The notes under the pieces were generated by a model. That model saw only the letters and a list, made by a program, of their open reading frames with translations, ran no database searches and was not told the origin of the DNA. A program made the position numbers and the translations under genes. A DNA stretch of 64,000 nucleotides from Termitomyces sp. T153 (lineage: Eukaryota; Basidiomycota; Agaricomycetes; Agaricales; Lyophyllaceae): assembly GCA_018296165.2 (NCBI GenBank), contig JACKQL020000107.1, positions 62,001 to 126,000 on the forward strand, read 5' to 3'. This document shows, piece by piece, positions 11,015 to 22,899 of this stretch (position 1 is the stretch's first letter; each line of letters begins with the position of its first letter).

Positions 11015-12440
11015 CACAAGGTAACTATGACTGAAGACACTGGTGTGGGTATGAATTCTAAAACCATGAGATGTGAAGCTAAATTAACAAAGAACAATGC
11101 CCCAAAAGTGAAAAAACCCCTTAACATCCTTAATCCTCTCTGGACAAGTAAGGCTACTCTCTATAGTGCTAAGATAGAGCTCATGTAAAACATGTTAACA
11201 TCACATGCCAAAGCATGATTCTGCATGACAATTCACAAAAATCCTAATGGCAGCTTGCAGGGGTTGAAATTAAAAAATCTGTCTGTGCAGACTTTTAGAT
11301 AAAGTAGTATTGAAGAATGCTGCACAACCCAATTTTAAGTAAAATCAAATTTATGGATGTCATTAAGGAAATACATCCCACAAGGGTCATTTATACACAC
11401 TTTTCAACATGTCACAGGTGCTCTACAGCCTGGGGAAGATGCAAAAATGTGCCTTGCATAACTTGGCCAACCTTAGGAAACATGCTCCTGCAAACATCAA
11501 GAACACTGTATTATCTAAACTCAAAAAACACAAAAATATGGAGAAGGAGAATGTATGTCTTTCCTCAGTAGCCTCTGACAATCTTTGTGCTTATCTCAGC
11601 ATGTTTTGGACAACATACAATGTACCAGATAGCTCCAAAAGAAGGAAACCCATGCAAAACTTTGAAGATGCAATGATCAAAGACATGCCAATGAGGACAC
11701 ATCTATGACATGTGACATGACCCCTGAAATGCCAAGAGAATTTGATGAATGTATGACTTAGAGAGGGAATGGCATGTCTTAATGGTGAAAAGGGTGTTAT
11801 TTACAAAGATACTGATGCATTGAATGTCTATCTGAGCACTAATTAATGACATGTCTGGACCCTGTCACATCAAGTAATGCCATGTGATGTTGGCATGTTT
11901 TACTGAGTCTTGAAGTTCAATAGGTTGTGAAAGCCCTGTAAAAAGACAGAGTTCTGACTGTATCAAGCACATACATTTCCTCTTGCTGTTTACTAATGTT
12001 GTTTAAAGTCTATCCTTTCCTGATACCATTCATTCATGCTTAGTTTATCAGTGAATTGGTTTCTAAAGCTGTGCCATCTTGGGCTGTCATGGTCCCTCAT
12101 TAGTTTCTGCCATACAGAGAGGCACAGTGCTAGACTTCCTTAGAGACATACCATCTTAAGATTGCTCTCTAAATGTGAAAATATGTCATCTGTATGTATG
12201 GTAAGTCTTGAATGGCTCAACAGTTTTTCTAGAAACTAGCTTTGAGTATCTTCTTGCTACTCACCCTCACCTTTATTTCTGGTAATCTATTGTAGCTAGC
12301 CACACACATTGATAATAATAGGATCAGCACAGAGTTTTGATGTGCTTAGGACTGGCTTAGAGAGCTCTTCCAATCACCCAGTATAATCTATTCTTGCATC
12401 TGAGCAAAAGCAGCCATACTAACAGTGTCAGTTACAGTAT
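11015..12440. other. unassigned CpG-poor repeat-like sequence
   Basis: Two short open frames stand out: about 11027-11188 (Lys-rich, MTEDTGVGMN..) and 11409-11708 (Lys/Ala-rich, about 99 codons). Neither resembles a family I know, and both sit in a CpG-depleted transposon island. I infer transposon remnants of an unrecognised type. Confidence 0.35.
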
Positions 12441-12475
12441 CATCACATGAAACTTAATCCAACCAATAGGACTGG

Positions 12476-12660
12476 TGTAAGTTCTGTTATTTGAGGACTA
12501 CTGTACTACTTCACATACAACTTCTTATATATCTATATATTTGGCAATGAGAGTGTTTGAGTGGAGAAGATAGATGAGAGAATATCATAAGATAATGAGA
12601 GTCAGTAATAGTGAGTGATTACCAATCACTATCATCACATACACCCCCCAGATATTGAGA
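12476..12660. repeat. possible LTR fragment next to a C6 tract
   Basis: An AT-rich box (CTTATATATCTATATAT at about 12523) is followed by GAGAGTG-type repeats, the short inverted motif GTGATTACCAATCAC (12613-12627) and a C6 run (CACCCCCCAG) that reads as a polypurine tract on the minus strand. This layout suits an LTR/PPT junction, but neither end of an element could be confirmed. Confidence 0.25.
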
Positions 12661-13699
12661 ATCAAGCAAGGAATACTTTAATGCATGGAAATGAGTGTCA
12701 AATAGAGTGTAATGGACTGGGCCCTCTGTCCCCATCTATTTTGGACTTGGTAGCACAACCACACCCCTCAAGTCTTTGTCCTTACCACTGTGTATAGTCA
12801 CCTTTTCCACTATAGAATTGGGTCATACACACTTGAAACTGAGGACTGAGGCTCACCTGTAACCAATTGTTACACAGAGATATCATGTGAAGAAAGAAAG
12901 AATGAGGGTTAGAGTGTTAAACCACAATGAATTTGCTGAGAACCAGCTACAGGATCAGAAGAAAGTGCATTGGATTGTGAGACTGTATAGACAATGAGTT
13001 GGAACATAAAAGTGGAAATTGTTGAATAGAAAGGAGGAATTATGATTTATTTAGTAAGGGTACTTTTCTTGATGAATTTGTTAACAGGATTTTCCATTGC
13101 TAGGTTTAGAAGCCACCTGGTTTTTATAAGCATGCTTCTTTTTAGAGGGAGTTTGAATCCATCAGGGTCCATGTTTTCTAAATGGTACATCTCAAGTTCT
13201 TTTTCCTTGCAATGAGAGTCAGATTGAGCCTGGTTATGGACAGCTTTGCTGTGATTGTACCCATTGAGGAAGGTGAACATTCAAAATTTGAATGTCCTGA
13301 TCATAACCAGTGGCAGGAAACTTCTTTCCATAAGTTCAGCTTCTGCTTTTCAAACAAGTTGATGCTCATTTGACTTAATAAATGTAATGTTTCTGTTATG
13401 GGTTGTGCAGCTTATGATTCACACCTCATAAGTCAAAACCAGTCATAATTCTGTCTATGAAGTATGAAGTAAGGTGCTGCCTTACATAAGTAAATATGTC
13501 TTATAGGTAGTGTCATGTGACACTACAATAAGAATATAGCTATAATAAACAATTAAAGTATTCTATGCATACACTGAGATAGTAATGGGATGCTCTGTTA
13601 CAGGATTAATGGGAGGATGAGGATGAGGAAGATTTGAATGATAAGTTGTGCTCTGAGGATGAAGAGGATTTTGAGAGGACTGGGGCTACACAGACCTCT
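12661..13699. other. unassigned CpG-poor sequence
   Basis: Nothing recognisable. Only short shadow frames (for example 13047-13280) are present. Base composition matches the rest of the island. Confidence 0.4.
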
Positions 13700-13841
13700 G
13701 ATATAGCATGTGTCAAGAGGTAATCAGATGTATATTCTTTTGTCTGGCAGCTATATGCCTTACATGTAAAATATCTGCTTGTTAATACATTACATAGTAA
13801 TACTTGATTGCTAATATCATGTATGTAACATACTATCCTGG
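13700..13841 (+). repeat. left half of a ~190 bp duplicated segment, interrupted by the MITE
   Basis: Together with 14529-14620 this matches 15235-15430. Shared blocks include TTACATGTAAA, CTG(T/C)CAATACA-like, CATGTATGT/CATGTGAGT and, right of the MITE, TTGCCATRCAT..CCAGCAG..ACATGCCCA. The MITE at 13844-14526 splits this copy. Confidence 0.55.
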
Positions 13842-13843
13842 TA

Positions 13844-14526
13844 CAGTCAAACCTCTCATAACCGATGGCCCTTGTAACCGATAACCCCTTCAATCCAATG
13901 GGTTTTCGGCATCCACCAACTTGGTTCGCAGGGAAATTTGATAACCCTCTGATACCTGATATTTGATGGGTCCCAGGAAAGGTCATAACCAATAATTTGC
14001 CTAAAAAGTATAGATTTTCATCATAATTATTTGGTTTTTCCTAAGTATATGATGCAAGAATCACTGTATTATTGACATACCATTGTAATTTAAATGACAA
14101 ATTGAGAAAAAAAAAAGATACAAACGATGGATTTCTGGTTTCAGGTCACGTGACTTTAATAATGGCTTTGATGATGATGTCGGGCTCTGCGCATGCGCAG
14201 AGCCCGACATCATATTTCCCATGGTTCATTTCTGGTAAATTTGCAGTTTTAGGCATTGGAATCCTCAGACTTATTCTCTTTGGATTTCCCTGTGCCAGGT
14301 ATGTAGTTAGTTCCTGCTGTGCCACTACTGTCAATAGACTTACTCTTAACAAATACTTCATTAAAAATTCAAATAGTTATTAGCAGTGATGTATATAATG
14401 TCTACTTATACTAAAAGGAAGCATTAGAAGAGACTCTACAACGACCCCTCTTATACCTGATACTCCCTAATAACTGATACTTTTTAGCTTCCATGGAGGG
14501 GCCATCGGTTATGAGAGGTTTGACTG
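13844..14526. mobile_element. 683 bp pogo/Fot1-like MITE with TA duplication
   Basis: The left end CAGTCAAACCTCTCATAACC.. (continuing GATGGCCC) and the right end ..GGGGCCATCGGTTATGAGAGG TTTGACTG form near-perfect terminal inverted repeats of about 28 bp. TA flanks both sides (13842-13843 and 14527-14528), the Tc1/mariner-type target duplication. The CAGT..AACC start resembles pogo/Tigger/Fot1 termini. No transposase fits in 683 bp, so it is non-autonomous. Subterminal GATACCTGATA-like motifs occur at both ends. It keeps CpG inside a CpG-poor island, which suggests a recent insertion. Confidence 0.85.
14174..14213. repeat. 40 bp perfect palindrome centred in the MITE
   Basis: The arms ATGATGTCGGGCTCTGCGCA and TGCGCAGAGCCCGACATCAT meet with no spacer at 14193/14194. 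The element midpoint is 14185, so the palindrome is almost central. It could extrude a hairpin. A second short palindrome (GTCACGTGAC) lies about 20 bp to its left. Confidence 0.9.
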
Positions 14527-14528
14527 TA

Positions 14529-14620
14529 TTGCCATGCATAGGATATACCCAGCAGGTGGCATCTTACATGCCCATAACAGCCATGTGATGCACACCTAGT
14601 CTCCCACAGTGTGGTCATTT
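14529..14620 (+). repeat. right half of the duplicated segment interrupted by the MITE
   Basis: TTGCCATGCATAGGATATAC.. continues the segment left of the MITE and matches 15365-15430 (TTGCCATACATGGTACATAC..). See the entry at 15235. Confidence 0.5.
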
Positions 14621-15234
14621 TTGTAGATGGTCATCAGACTCAAATTCTAAAGACAGAAACTATTCAATGAACAAGATTGTCTTATCATCTTATCATGATG
14701 TGAACTCTTTCCCTCTTACTACAAGTATGTCTTCTGGATTCTTTTATCCTGCTTGCCACAAGGCCTTCAACAACAGCTCTGGGTTATCATAACTGAGGTG
14801 GTAAATGTGCCAACATGTCTACACAACAAGGAAATATGTGATCAAGTAGGAGTAACAAACTATATACATATTCAGATACTACACAGACACCCTTAGTTGA
14901 TTGGACACAGAGACTGAAGGTGAGTACAAATATTACACACTGTATACAAGCATAGTAGTACTTGATGTGTACCACAGGTCACTTACATTCCAGGTATGCA
15001 CAAAATGCAGTTGATTGTACACAGAGACTGAGGATCACTCATATTGTGTGTACTCTAAGACTTCACTTCTAACAATATAGGACTGTGTCCTGACTCAGAC
15101 AGTCAATGAGGACATGTTGGGTCACCTGTCTTGTGTTTGGTACTGGTTCATTGATTCTATGTACCTATTTGTGTGCTGTGTCTAAGTGGTTCATTGACAT
15201 GACAATCTTTCAATTGGAATTCTATGAAGATGCA
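14621..15234. other. repeat-derived sequence before the IDI1 gene
   Basis: No gene was recognised. A short direct repeat (ACACAGAGACTGA) occurs at about 14906 and 15019, each preceded by GTTGATTG-like bases. CpG is low. Confidence 0.4.
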
Positions 15235-15430
15235 TGTTGAGTCTCAGGTTAGAGCATCTATTGATCTGCCAGGCAGTTATTCCTTTACATGTAAACTACC
15301 TACCTGTCAATACACTTCATATCAATCTCTGACTGCTGTTGCCGTTCATGTGAGTTGCCATAGTGTTGCCATACATGGTACATACCTAGCAGACAGCACC
15401 ATACATGCCCAATAGCTGTCATGGGAGACA
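15235..15430 (+). repeat. uninterrupted copy of the segment that received the MITE
   Basis: It aligns with 13700-13841 joined to 14529-14620. At the position where the other copy holds TA-MITE-TA, this copy simply reads ..GTGTTGCCATACATGG... It therefore acts as a paralogous empty site about 1.5 kb away. Confidence 0.5.
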
Positions 15431-15713
15431 TAGCTGGCTTGACATGGTACAGTCTTTTTTGTTGATGCAATGAGAGTCAAGTAAAGACCGGTCACTTGTC
15501 GTCACAGGTCATTGATTATGTAATGTATGTAATTTCAATCATCGAAGTCACCCTATAGCGATATCTTCGGAGCTTGACATCTATTTTGTTGTTAGTGTGT
15601 CTTGGAGGATTTAAACCATCCTGTATTTCTTTTTGCGGTCCTCCTGTGTCCTCCGTTCTCTTATCTTCCCGTCGTGGCGACCTTTACCGAGTCGATTCCG
15701 ACCTTTTCATAAT
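15431..15713. promoter_or_regulatory. IDI1 upstream region
   Basis: CpG returns from about 15480. CT-rich stretches (TTTTTGCGGTCCTCC, CTTATCTTCCC) precede the start codon, as in many basidiomycete promoters. No defined element can be named. Confidence 0.35.
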
Positions 15714-16636
<923 letters not shown>

Positions 16637-16733
16637 AACGCTATAACTGACGTCAAAGTTCCAGAGGCACATCTCAACAATACATAGATAGATCTATCAT
16701 CGAAATTGTCTGACACCGCAGGACAAGAAGCCT

Positions 16734-18045
16734 TTAACCTTTAGCATCGATAGGAACAGAGCCTCGGAAGACTAATAATTCTCTACCGGTACGAAGGCCA
16801 AAAGGACCCTTTCGTCCGAAAGGCAAGCCTGTGGCGAGGTTGAAGCCAAGCTCTGTGAGAATCTTCAACACATGCATAAGGAAAAATTGCGGTTCTACTT
16901 GAGGTGCTAAAGCGAAGTCAATGTTTATGGCAACATTGAGCAATGCGACAACTTTCACCTCTCACTGCAAAAACTCGTAGGTGTTCGTTTGGCATCTCTT
17001 CATCGACCTTACGAGGTAAGACAGCTTTGAGATGGTGGCAAAATGTATCGTCTATAAGAGTTGGAGGCTTTATAAATGTTAAACGTTTTCCACCATGCGA
17101 AAGATAAGCCAGGAAGAATTGTGACGTCCGATCTTCAGAAGTGACTTCGAAGACTAACCGAGGTGCCTGGGTATCGTGATCAGAAATCTCATCAAAGCAA
17201 TGAGGGCCTACGAACCGAGTTCCCAAAACTCATGGTTGTTTGGAAAGAAAATCCCTAGACTTTTGGTTACTACAGGGAAAGCTTGCATGAGAGAGAGAGA
17301 AATACGACATACTCGACGAGCAAATAGAGTGAATAACTGAACAATAATCGCCCAAGCTCTGCAAGTCTGTCATCATCGATCCTGTAGGGGCTAAATGAGA
17401 TGCTCACTTGGGTGCTTGTGGTCCCTGGAAACTCCACGGATTATTTCTAAATTTTACAGTCCAATCGTGACCATGTTGGGTATCCGAGTCGACTCCGTCT
17501 GTCCACATAGGTAATATAGTCGATCTCAGCTCCCGTAGACCAGGTTCCATTACATTTTCTATCCGTAGCTCGTTATTTCCGACGAATGACATGAACATAT
17601 GAACTGTTCATCAGTAGTTATTATCAGGTTCGGAAGTGCGCAGAACGAGCGAATGAAACAAACGAGGGCGGAAATCATCAGGATTGTGATTACTGGTATA
17701 TTGCTTGTGATTATTCGATAACAAGCGGGGCCGCGGTACATGATTAGGGTATGCTGCAGGATATGTCGCTTGCCGGTTGAGTCCCTCATTCGCAGGTCTC
17801 TTCAAGGCAGACTTGAGCGGAGCTGCAGTGGTAGTCGCTGTTCTGCGGTGTGCTTTTGGGCGTGGCGTTTGAGGCTGAAAACCTGGGCCCTGCGGGATAA
17901 ATGGCGGTTCTTTGTCTTGTTGGTGGGGCGGAGGTCCGTAGGGGGCATAGCCATAAGGAGGATACGGATTACTGGGACCGGGGACACCATACGGAGGGTG
18001 TTGGTACTGCTGGCCGTAATATGGATAGTTTCCATAGGGTTGCAT
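16734..18045 (-). CDS. mushroom-restricted protein with Pro/Tyr-rich N-terminus
   Basis: Function unknown. Residues 1-60 are a Gly/Pro/Tyr low-complexity tail (YPYYGQQYQHPPYGVPG). A basic linker follows (KSALKRPANEG). The globular part reads HMFMSFVGNNELRIENVME, WTVKFRNNPW, APRLVFEVTSED, FFLAYLSHGGKRLTFI and LPFGRKGPFGLR..ELLVFRG. I recognise this as a large Agaricomycete family without assigned role. The first exon is 18045-17664. A 60 bp intron (17604-17663) with a CTGAT branch site leads to the second, and further introns follow. It is divergent from MPC1, with 306 bp between the start codons. Confidence 0.75.
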
Positions 18046-18351
18046 GATGGATGATCAAGACAGGACGAGCGCAGCGAACATGAGGAAGCGGATTTGAAGA
18101 GGATCCAACAAAACGTGACCCCGTAGTTTCCTTTTCCAGCGAATTTATGTTTTTTTTGCAAGGTCAAGGATATCCAGACATTGCAACAAGTAACACGACA
18201 GTTGCAAGTGGTCTTCACACTAAGCGTTGAAACGTTGGAAGGTTACCGGTCACCATCGACCTCGTTGACGCGGACGTTCTGCTCAAGGTTGAACAGACAC
18301 GTGATCCATAATTTTGCGGCTATCCTCTGGATTGCTTGCTCTGTTCATTCA

Positions 18352-18983
18352 ATGGCTTCTACTTTCTTTACATGGCTGCGTTCCCCGGCAGCGCGAGAAT
18401 ATTTCTTCAGTGAGTTCTGCAACCTTCCACCGGGTTTTGATGCACTGATCATCTCCTCAGGCACTCATTTCTGGGGACCTGTTGGCGCATGATATTGTCT
18501 GCCGGAACCTTCGACTGACCATCTTCCGTTCAACAGGTCGCAAATTGGGGACTGCCTCTGGCTGCTCTTTCTGACCTGCGGAAAGATGAGGAAGTCATTT
18601 CTGGCACGATGACTACAGCCCTCGCGTGTTACTCGTGAGTCAGAACAATTCGCATGACATTGCGCTTTCCTGACACTAATATAGTATGGTCTTCATGCGC
18701 TTTGGTCAGTCCAACAAACTCTATGTAGTCCCGGAAGACATTCAACGTGTTGTCTCTAGCATGGCGCGTACAACCTCGAAACTATCTTCTGTTCGCTTGC
18801 CATTTCACGAACGCGACTGCTCAAAGTATACAAGACTTTCGATTCTATAACTATTGGTACAACGGAGGGCGTGAAAAGAAATTGGTTCAAGAGGGTAGTA
18901 CGGTGGCTGATGCAACTGCTCCGGGAAAGGTAACGACAGCCGTGATAGCTGCTCGTGAAGAAGCGAAGAAAGCCGAGAAGTAA
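18352..18983 (+). CDS. MPC1: mitochondrial pyruvate carrier subunit 1
   Basis: It imports pyruvate across the inner mitochondrial membrane as a heteromer with an MPC2-type partner, not seen in this window. Spliced protein of 139 residues: [18 protein letters not shown], then the hallmark [54 protein letters not shown] and an Ala/Lys-rich tail. Exons 18352-18409, 18461-18480, 18537-18634, 18685-18704 and 18760-18983 sum to 420 nt. Two of them are only 20 nt. All junctions restore the conserved family sequence. Confidence 0.95.
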
Positions 18984-19112
18984 TTGTTGTGAGTAGCTGT
19001 GTGTACTTTATGCGAAAAGTAGAGCGCCTAATTCCAGTCTAGACGGAACATATAATTAAAAGAATATATCTACATACATCTGTGGATATGTATAGTGAAA
19101 TTACCCTTGGAT

Positions 19113-22100
19113 TTACCAGAACCCATCGTCCACATCGCCGCCTTTCTTCTTCCCGTTACTTTGAGCAAGTGCTTGACGTTCGTACATTTCAGCTATCTAA
19201 AATATCCTTGTGAGTTCCTGTCGACATTTACATGGGGTCAGGTCACACCTGTTCCGGGCTTGTCGCATCGTCAGCATCCTTATCGTCCCGTATTCTAATG
19301 AAGCGAGGGAACCGGAGTGAAATCCCTCTTTCTTCCACCTGCCAATTGCTATGTTAGCCTTACAGGGGAACAACATGATGCAATCTTCTCACCAATCCCT
19401 GAGCTGCGGTATACACGGGACTCAAGCTCAGATCTGCTGTGAGAACCTCCCATACCACTTTGGGCTCGAACCAAATGTCGGGCTTAGCCCCGCCAACTTT
19501 CACATCTCCTCGAACTTTTGGTAGTTCGAGAGGCTTCAAGGTCTCATAATGGGTCTGCAACATTTCCTCGCTGAACCCAGTGCCAATCTTGCATATGGTC
19601 TGATACTCCTCTGAGTCGCTGTCGTAGCAAGCAAGGAGGAAAGCACCATACACATTGGTGCGTTTGCCTTTTCCGTAGTATCCGCCGACAACGACGAGGT
19701 CTAGTGAATCTCCGACACCAGCTAGATAATCCTTCTTAAGCTACACCATCATGTCAGTTTACAACAAAGATGAATAGATGATGATCAAACCTACTTTCAA
19801 CCAGTTCACACTTCGCCTACTAGGCTCATAGAAACTAGCATCACTTTCCAGCATCTTCACCATGAGGCCTTCACACCCGTCCTTCACACTCTCCTCCAGG
19901 AAACTTTGAATCTCCTCTGTTGTCTCGCTGTCGGATGATTTAGCAAAGTCAAATTCTCCTGGGACAACAGCGAAGTGATCCCGCAACAATTTCCGGCGTT
20001 CAGAGAGTGACTTTTGAAGGAGCGGCTGGATATCACAATGAGACTGAAATCAGCAAAGATAGTATATACTTGACATACCTCTCCATTGAGGTACAGTAAG
20101 TCAAACGCAAAGAGACAGACGCGGACTTGGATGTCTTCGACCTTGACATCTTTACGTTTTCGCCGACTTAGCTCTTGGAATGGCATGAGTTTTCCAGTCG
20201 TCCGGTCAATCGCAACAGCCTCCGCGTCCAAGACAAACGACTGAGTCGTATCCTTGATGCACTACCGACCAACCAAATGATAGTGAGCACGAATGCACAT
20301 GGGCACAGAGAATGAAGGAACCTTGGGAAGCTGCTCCACGAGATCGGGATACTTTTTGCTCATGTCCTCTGAATTTCGGCTGAAAACAGCTACGTTACCA
20401 TCCGCAAGCTTGTGGACCTGTAATGCAAAGTTATGTGAGGATGGTGAAGCTCTTCAACAGATCTACGAACCTGCGCGCGTTCACCGTCGTATTTATATTC
20501 ACAAGTAAAGTTTTTGTTCTCAAATCGATCAAGGACCTCGCCAATTGCCTTGGTTGGTTTAGCAAGCATTGGTTTGAGAGGCACTCCAGGCGTAAGCTTG
20601 CAATGTTCACGTAGACCGTCGATACCATATTCGAGCAAAGCAGGTATTACTTCATCATACGACGGCAGTTCACTGGAGTAATGTATCAGTACCAATCAGA
20701 GGAGAGCAAGGTATCTTGTACCTATACACGGCTTTGATAATGTTCGCACCTTCCTCAAGTCGGGTTGCCAACTTCTCCGAACTCCACTTCTTGCCGACTA
20801 GAGTGCAAGCATTGTCAGCTGCAAGAGTGATTATATTATTACATGCACCGCCCGCACCTCGTTCTCGCTCTGCTAGGACGGCAGCATGCGCCACTGCAAC
20901 AAGAACCGATCGTTCCGCATTTCCAATCCTCAATTTACCTTCCAAACTCCGAACAATGTACTTCGCCTCAAAGTCTTGACATGCAGCAAGAAGTTTCGTT
21001 ATGATCGCAACCTTTTTTGCTTGTGACTATCCGCAGAATATCAGAATGTACAAGACATAGACAGATGGATGCGACGCACTGAGTTTCCGGCTGTGAGAGC
21101 GATCTCTTTCAAGTTTTGGAAGACAAAAGGAATAGTCAACGGTTTTGGCTTGAACAGAGTCTTTTGAGAGTTTTTAGAGTTCTAGAGGACAACGTTAGGT
21201 TTGATTGTGCGGTCTGAGCGATTACAAGGCTTGCCATGGCCACGAGGCCTAAATCTCCTTCCCTCTGGAGGTCCGCCTTGATGATAGCGATACTTCTACC
21301 TGTTGATTCAGCAATTGCCTTGACGAGCAAGCTTTCGCCAATGCCAAGTTCTATGCCAATGTAGTCTGGGCTTAGCTGCAAATTGACTGAGTCGAGCGGG
21401 GCCTAGCTTGGCGGACAGAAAGGCGGCATACCCGATTGATGCAGAGATAAACTGCTTGGAGAAGACTCTTGTAATCACCTTTGGCGCTCCTCTGGATGAC
21501 AAGGAGCAAGAAACTGGTGAGAAAAGCATTCTTCTCTAATCGTTTTGTCGTCGATTCTATATGCGAAAATGTCTTTGTGAGAGCCGCATATGGTACACTA
21601 GAAATATTTATGAACAAAGGGGAAGCATAGAACCATCAAAAAACGAACGGAGCGCCAACTTTCCAACCGCCCTTGATATCAACATCCCCTCTCTTGGCAA
21701 GAGCAGCTTCGGCACTAAAAAGCATATTGTTATATTCGATTTTTGTAGAGTCAGAAGTCGAAGCATGCCTTTTCGATGCGGCTTGTCGCTCCGTGCCAAG
21801 TTCATCATCAGAATCAGCAGGATCCACCTCGTCTTCACCCTCGTCTTCACCACCCTCGTCGGCACTGCTAGCAGCGGCACCGCCTTTTTCAACATCTGGC
21901 AGAGGTTCTGTGACATCAACAGCCTTGGCTTTGCCTTTGGACTTTGACTTGGGAGAACGAGGCGCTGATGATGTGGGTGGTATTGCTGGCGAGGAAGATC
22001 TGGAGGGAGTAGGTTGTGACGATGAGGTAGACGCGGGAACTGTTTTGTAATTATGGCCTCGGAAAATGCACACTCGAAAGACGCGACTTGCCTGCTTTGG

Positions 22101-22453
22101 CGCTGCTCGTAGGCTCATCTTCATCGTCCGATTGAATTATTCTTCTCTTCTTGGGCCTAGTATTGTCTAAGAGAAAGAAAAGCATGTGTCGTTGAAGTAG
22201 TTCTTGAAGACTGCTCACTCTCAGTTGTATTTGGTACTGCCTTTCGTTTTGAATCAACTGTGGGACACCTGAATCAGCCACGTTGAAGCAGCATGTAGAG
22301 ACGCCGACCTGTTGGAGGCTGTTCCGGGTCGACATTCATAGTATCCTCATCCTTGACAGGTTGCTCCACCTTGGCCTCCTGCTTGGCCTTCTTGCCAACC
22401 CACATCTCCTTGAGGCTGGACTGACTGAGTGGTTGCTTTACCGATGGTGGCAT
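19113..22453 (-). CDS. CDC9: DNA ligase I (ATP-dependent)
   Basis: Seals Okazaki fragments and repair nicks. The N-terminus is a long disordered acidic/Lys-rich tail with a PIP-like QSSLKEMW at about residue 10. The DNA-binding domain ([36 protein letters not shown]) precedes the adenylation domain, whose active Lys is in [15 protein letters not shown]. Motif IV-V region reads [21 protein letters not shown], and the OB domain has [19 protein letters not shown]. It ends [12 protein letters not shown] at 19113. There are many short introns with approximate borders. The chosen start (22453) gives the nuclear-type N-terminus. In-frame ATGs upstream (22591, 22627) may make a mitochondrial form. 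It diverges from RPS11. Confidence 0.93.
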
Positions 22454-22899
22454 TGCGAAGAATTTTCCTGAGGACACTGTAAGAGACAAAGAGAGCCGGG
22501 TGTCGAAGACTGACCAAGGGTCTGCTGTCTCCCCATAGAAACGAACGATACGCGTGCAAGCAGAACGCGGGTGGCAAACATGAGTCAACATCGCGTCGCG
22601 CACGGTATGGCGTGACTGGTGGGTCATCCTGATTACTAAATGCAGACTTTTTTGCTATAGATTAGCGCCACTGCGGGCAGTTTGATAGAGTACGTTGCGT
22701 CAACGCATTTCAAACGAATTGCAACAGGATCTAACAGAACTGCATCATGGACTAGGGTCTATTAGACTCTGTTGACCAGCCTCCCGGCAAATGCCGAGCA
22801 ACACTATACAGTTTTACGGATTTCGCAGGGTGCAAACACGTGTCAATACCGAAACTTTCTGCAGGCACCGGCGCCGTCAACGTCCTCAAGATCACTACC

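Noticed and set aside
8000..15500. CRISPR-like or other regularly spaced array in the repeat island
   Set aside because: Repeats are long direct copies or transposon ends; no short regularly spaced units were seen, and the DNA is fungal.
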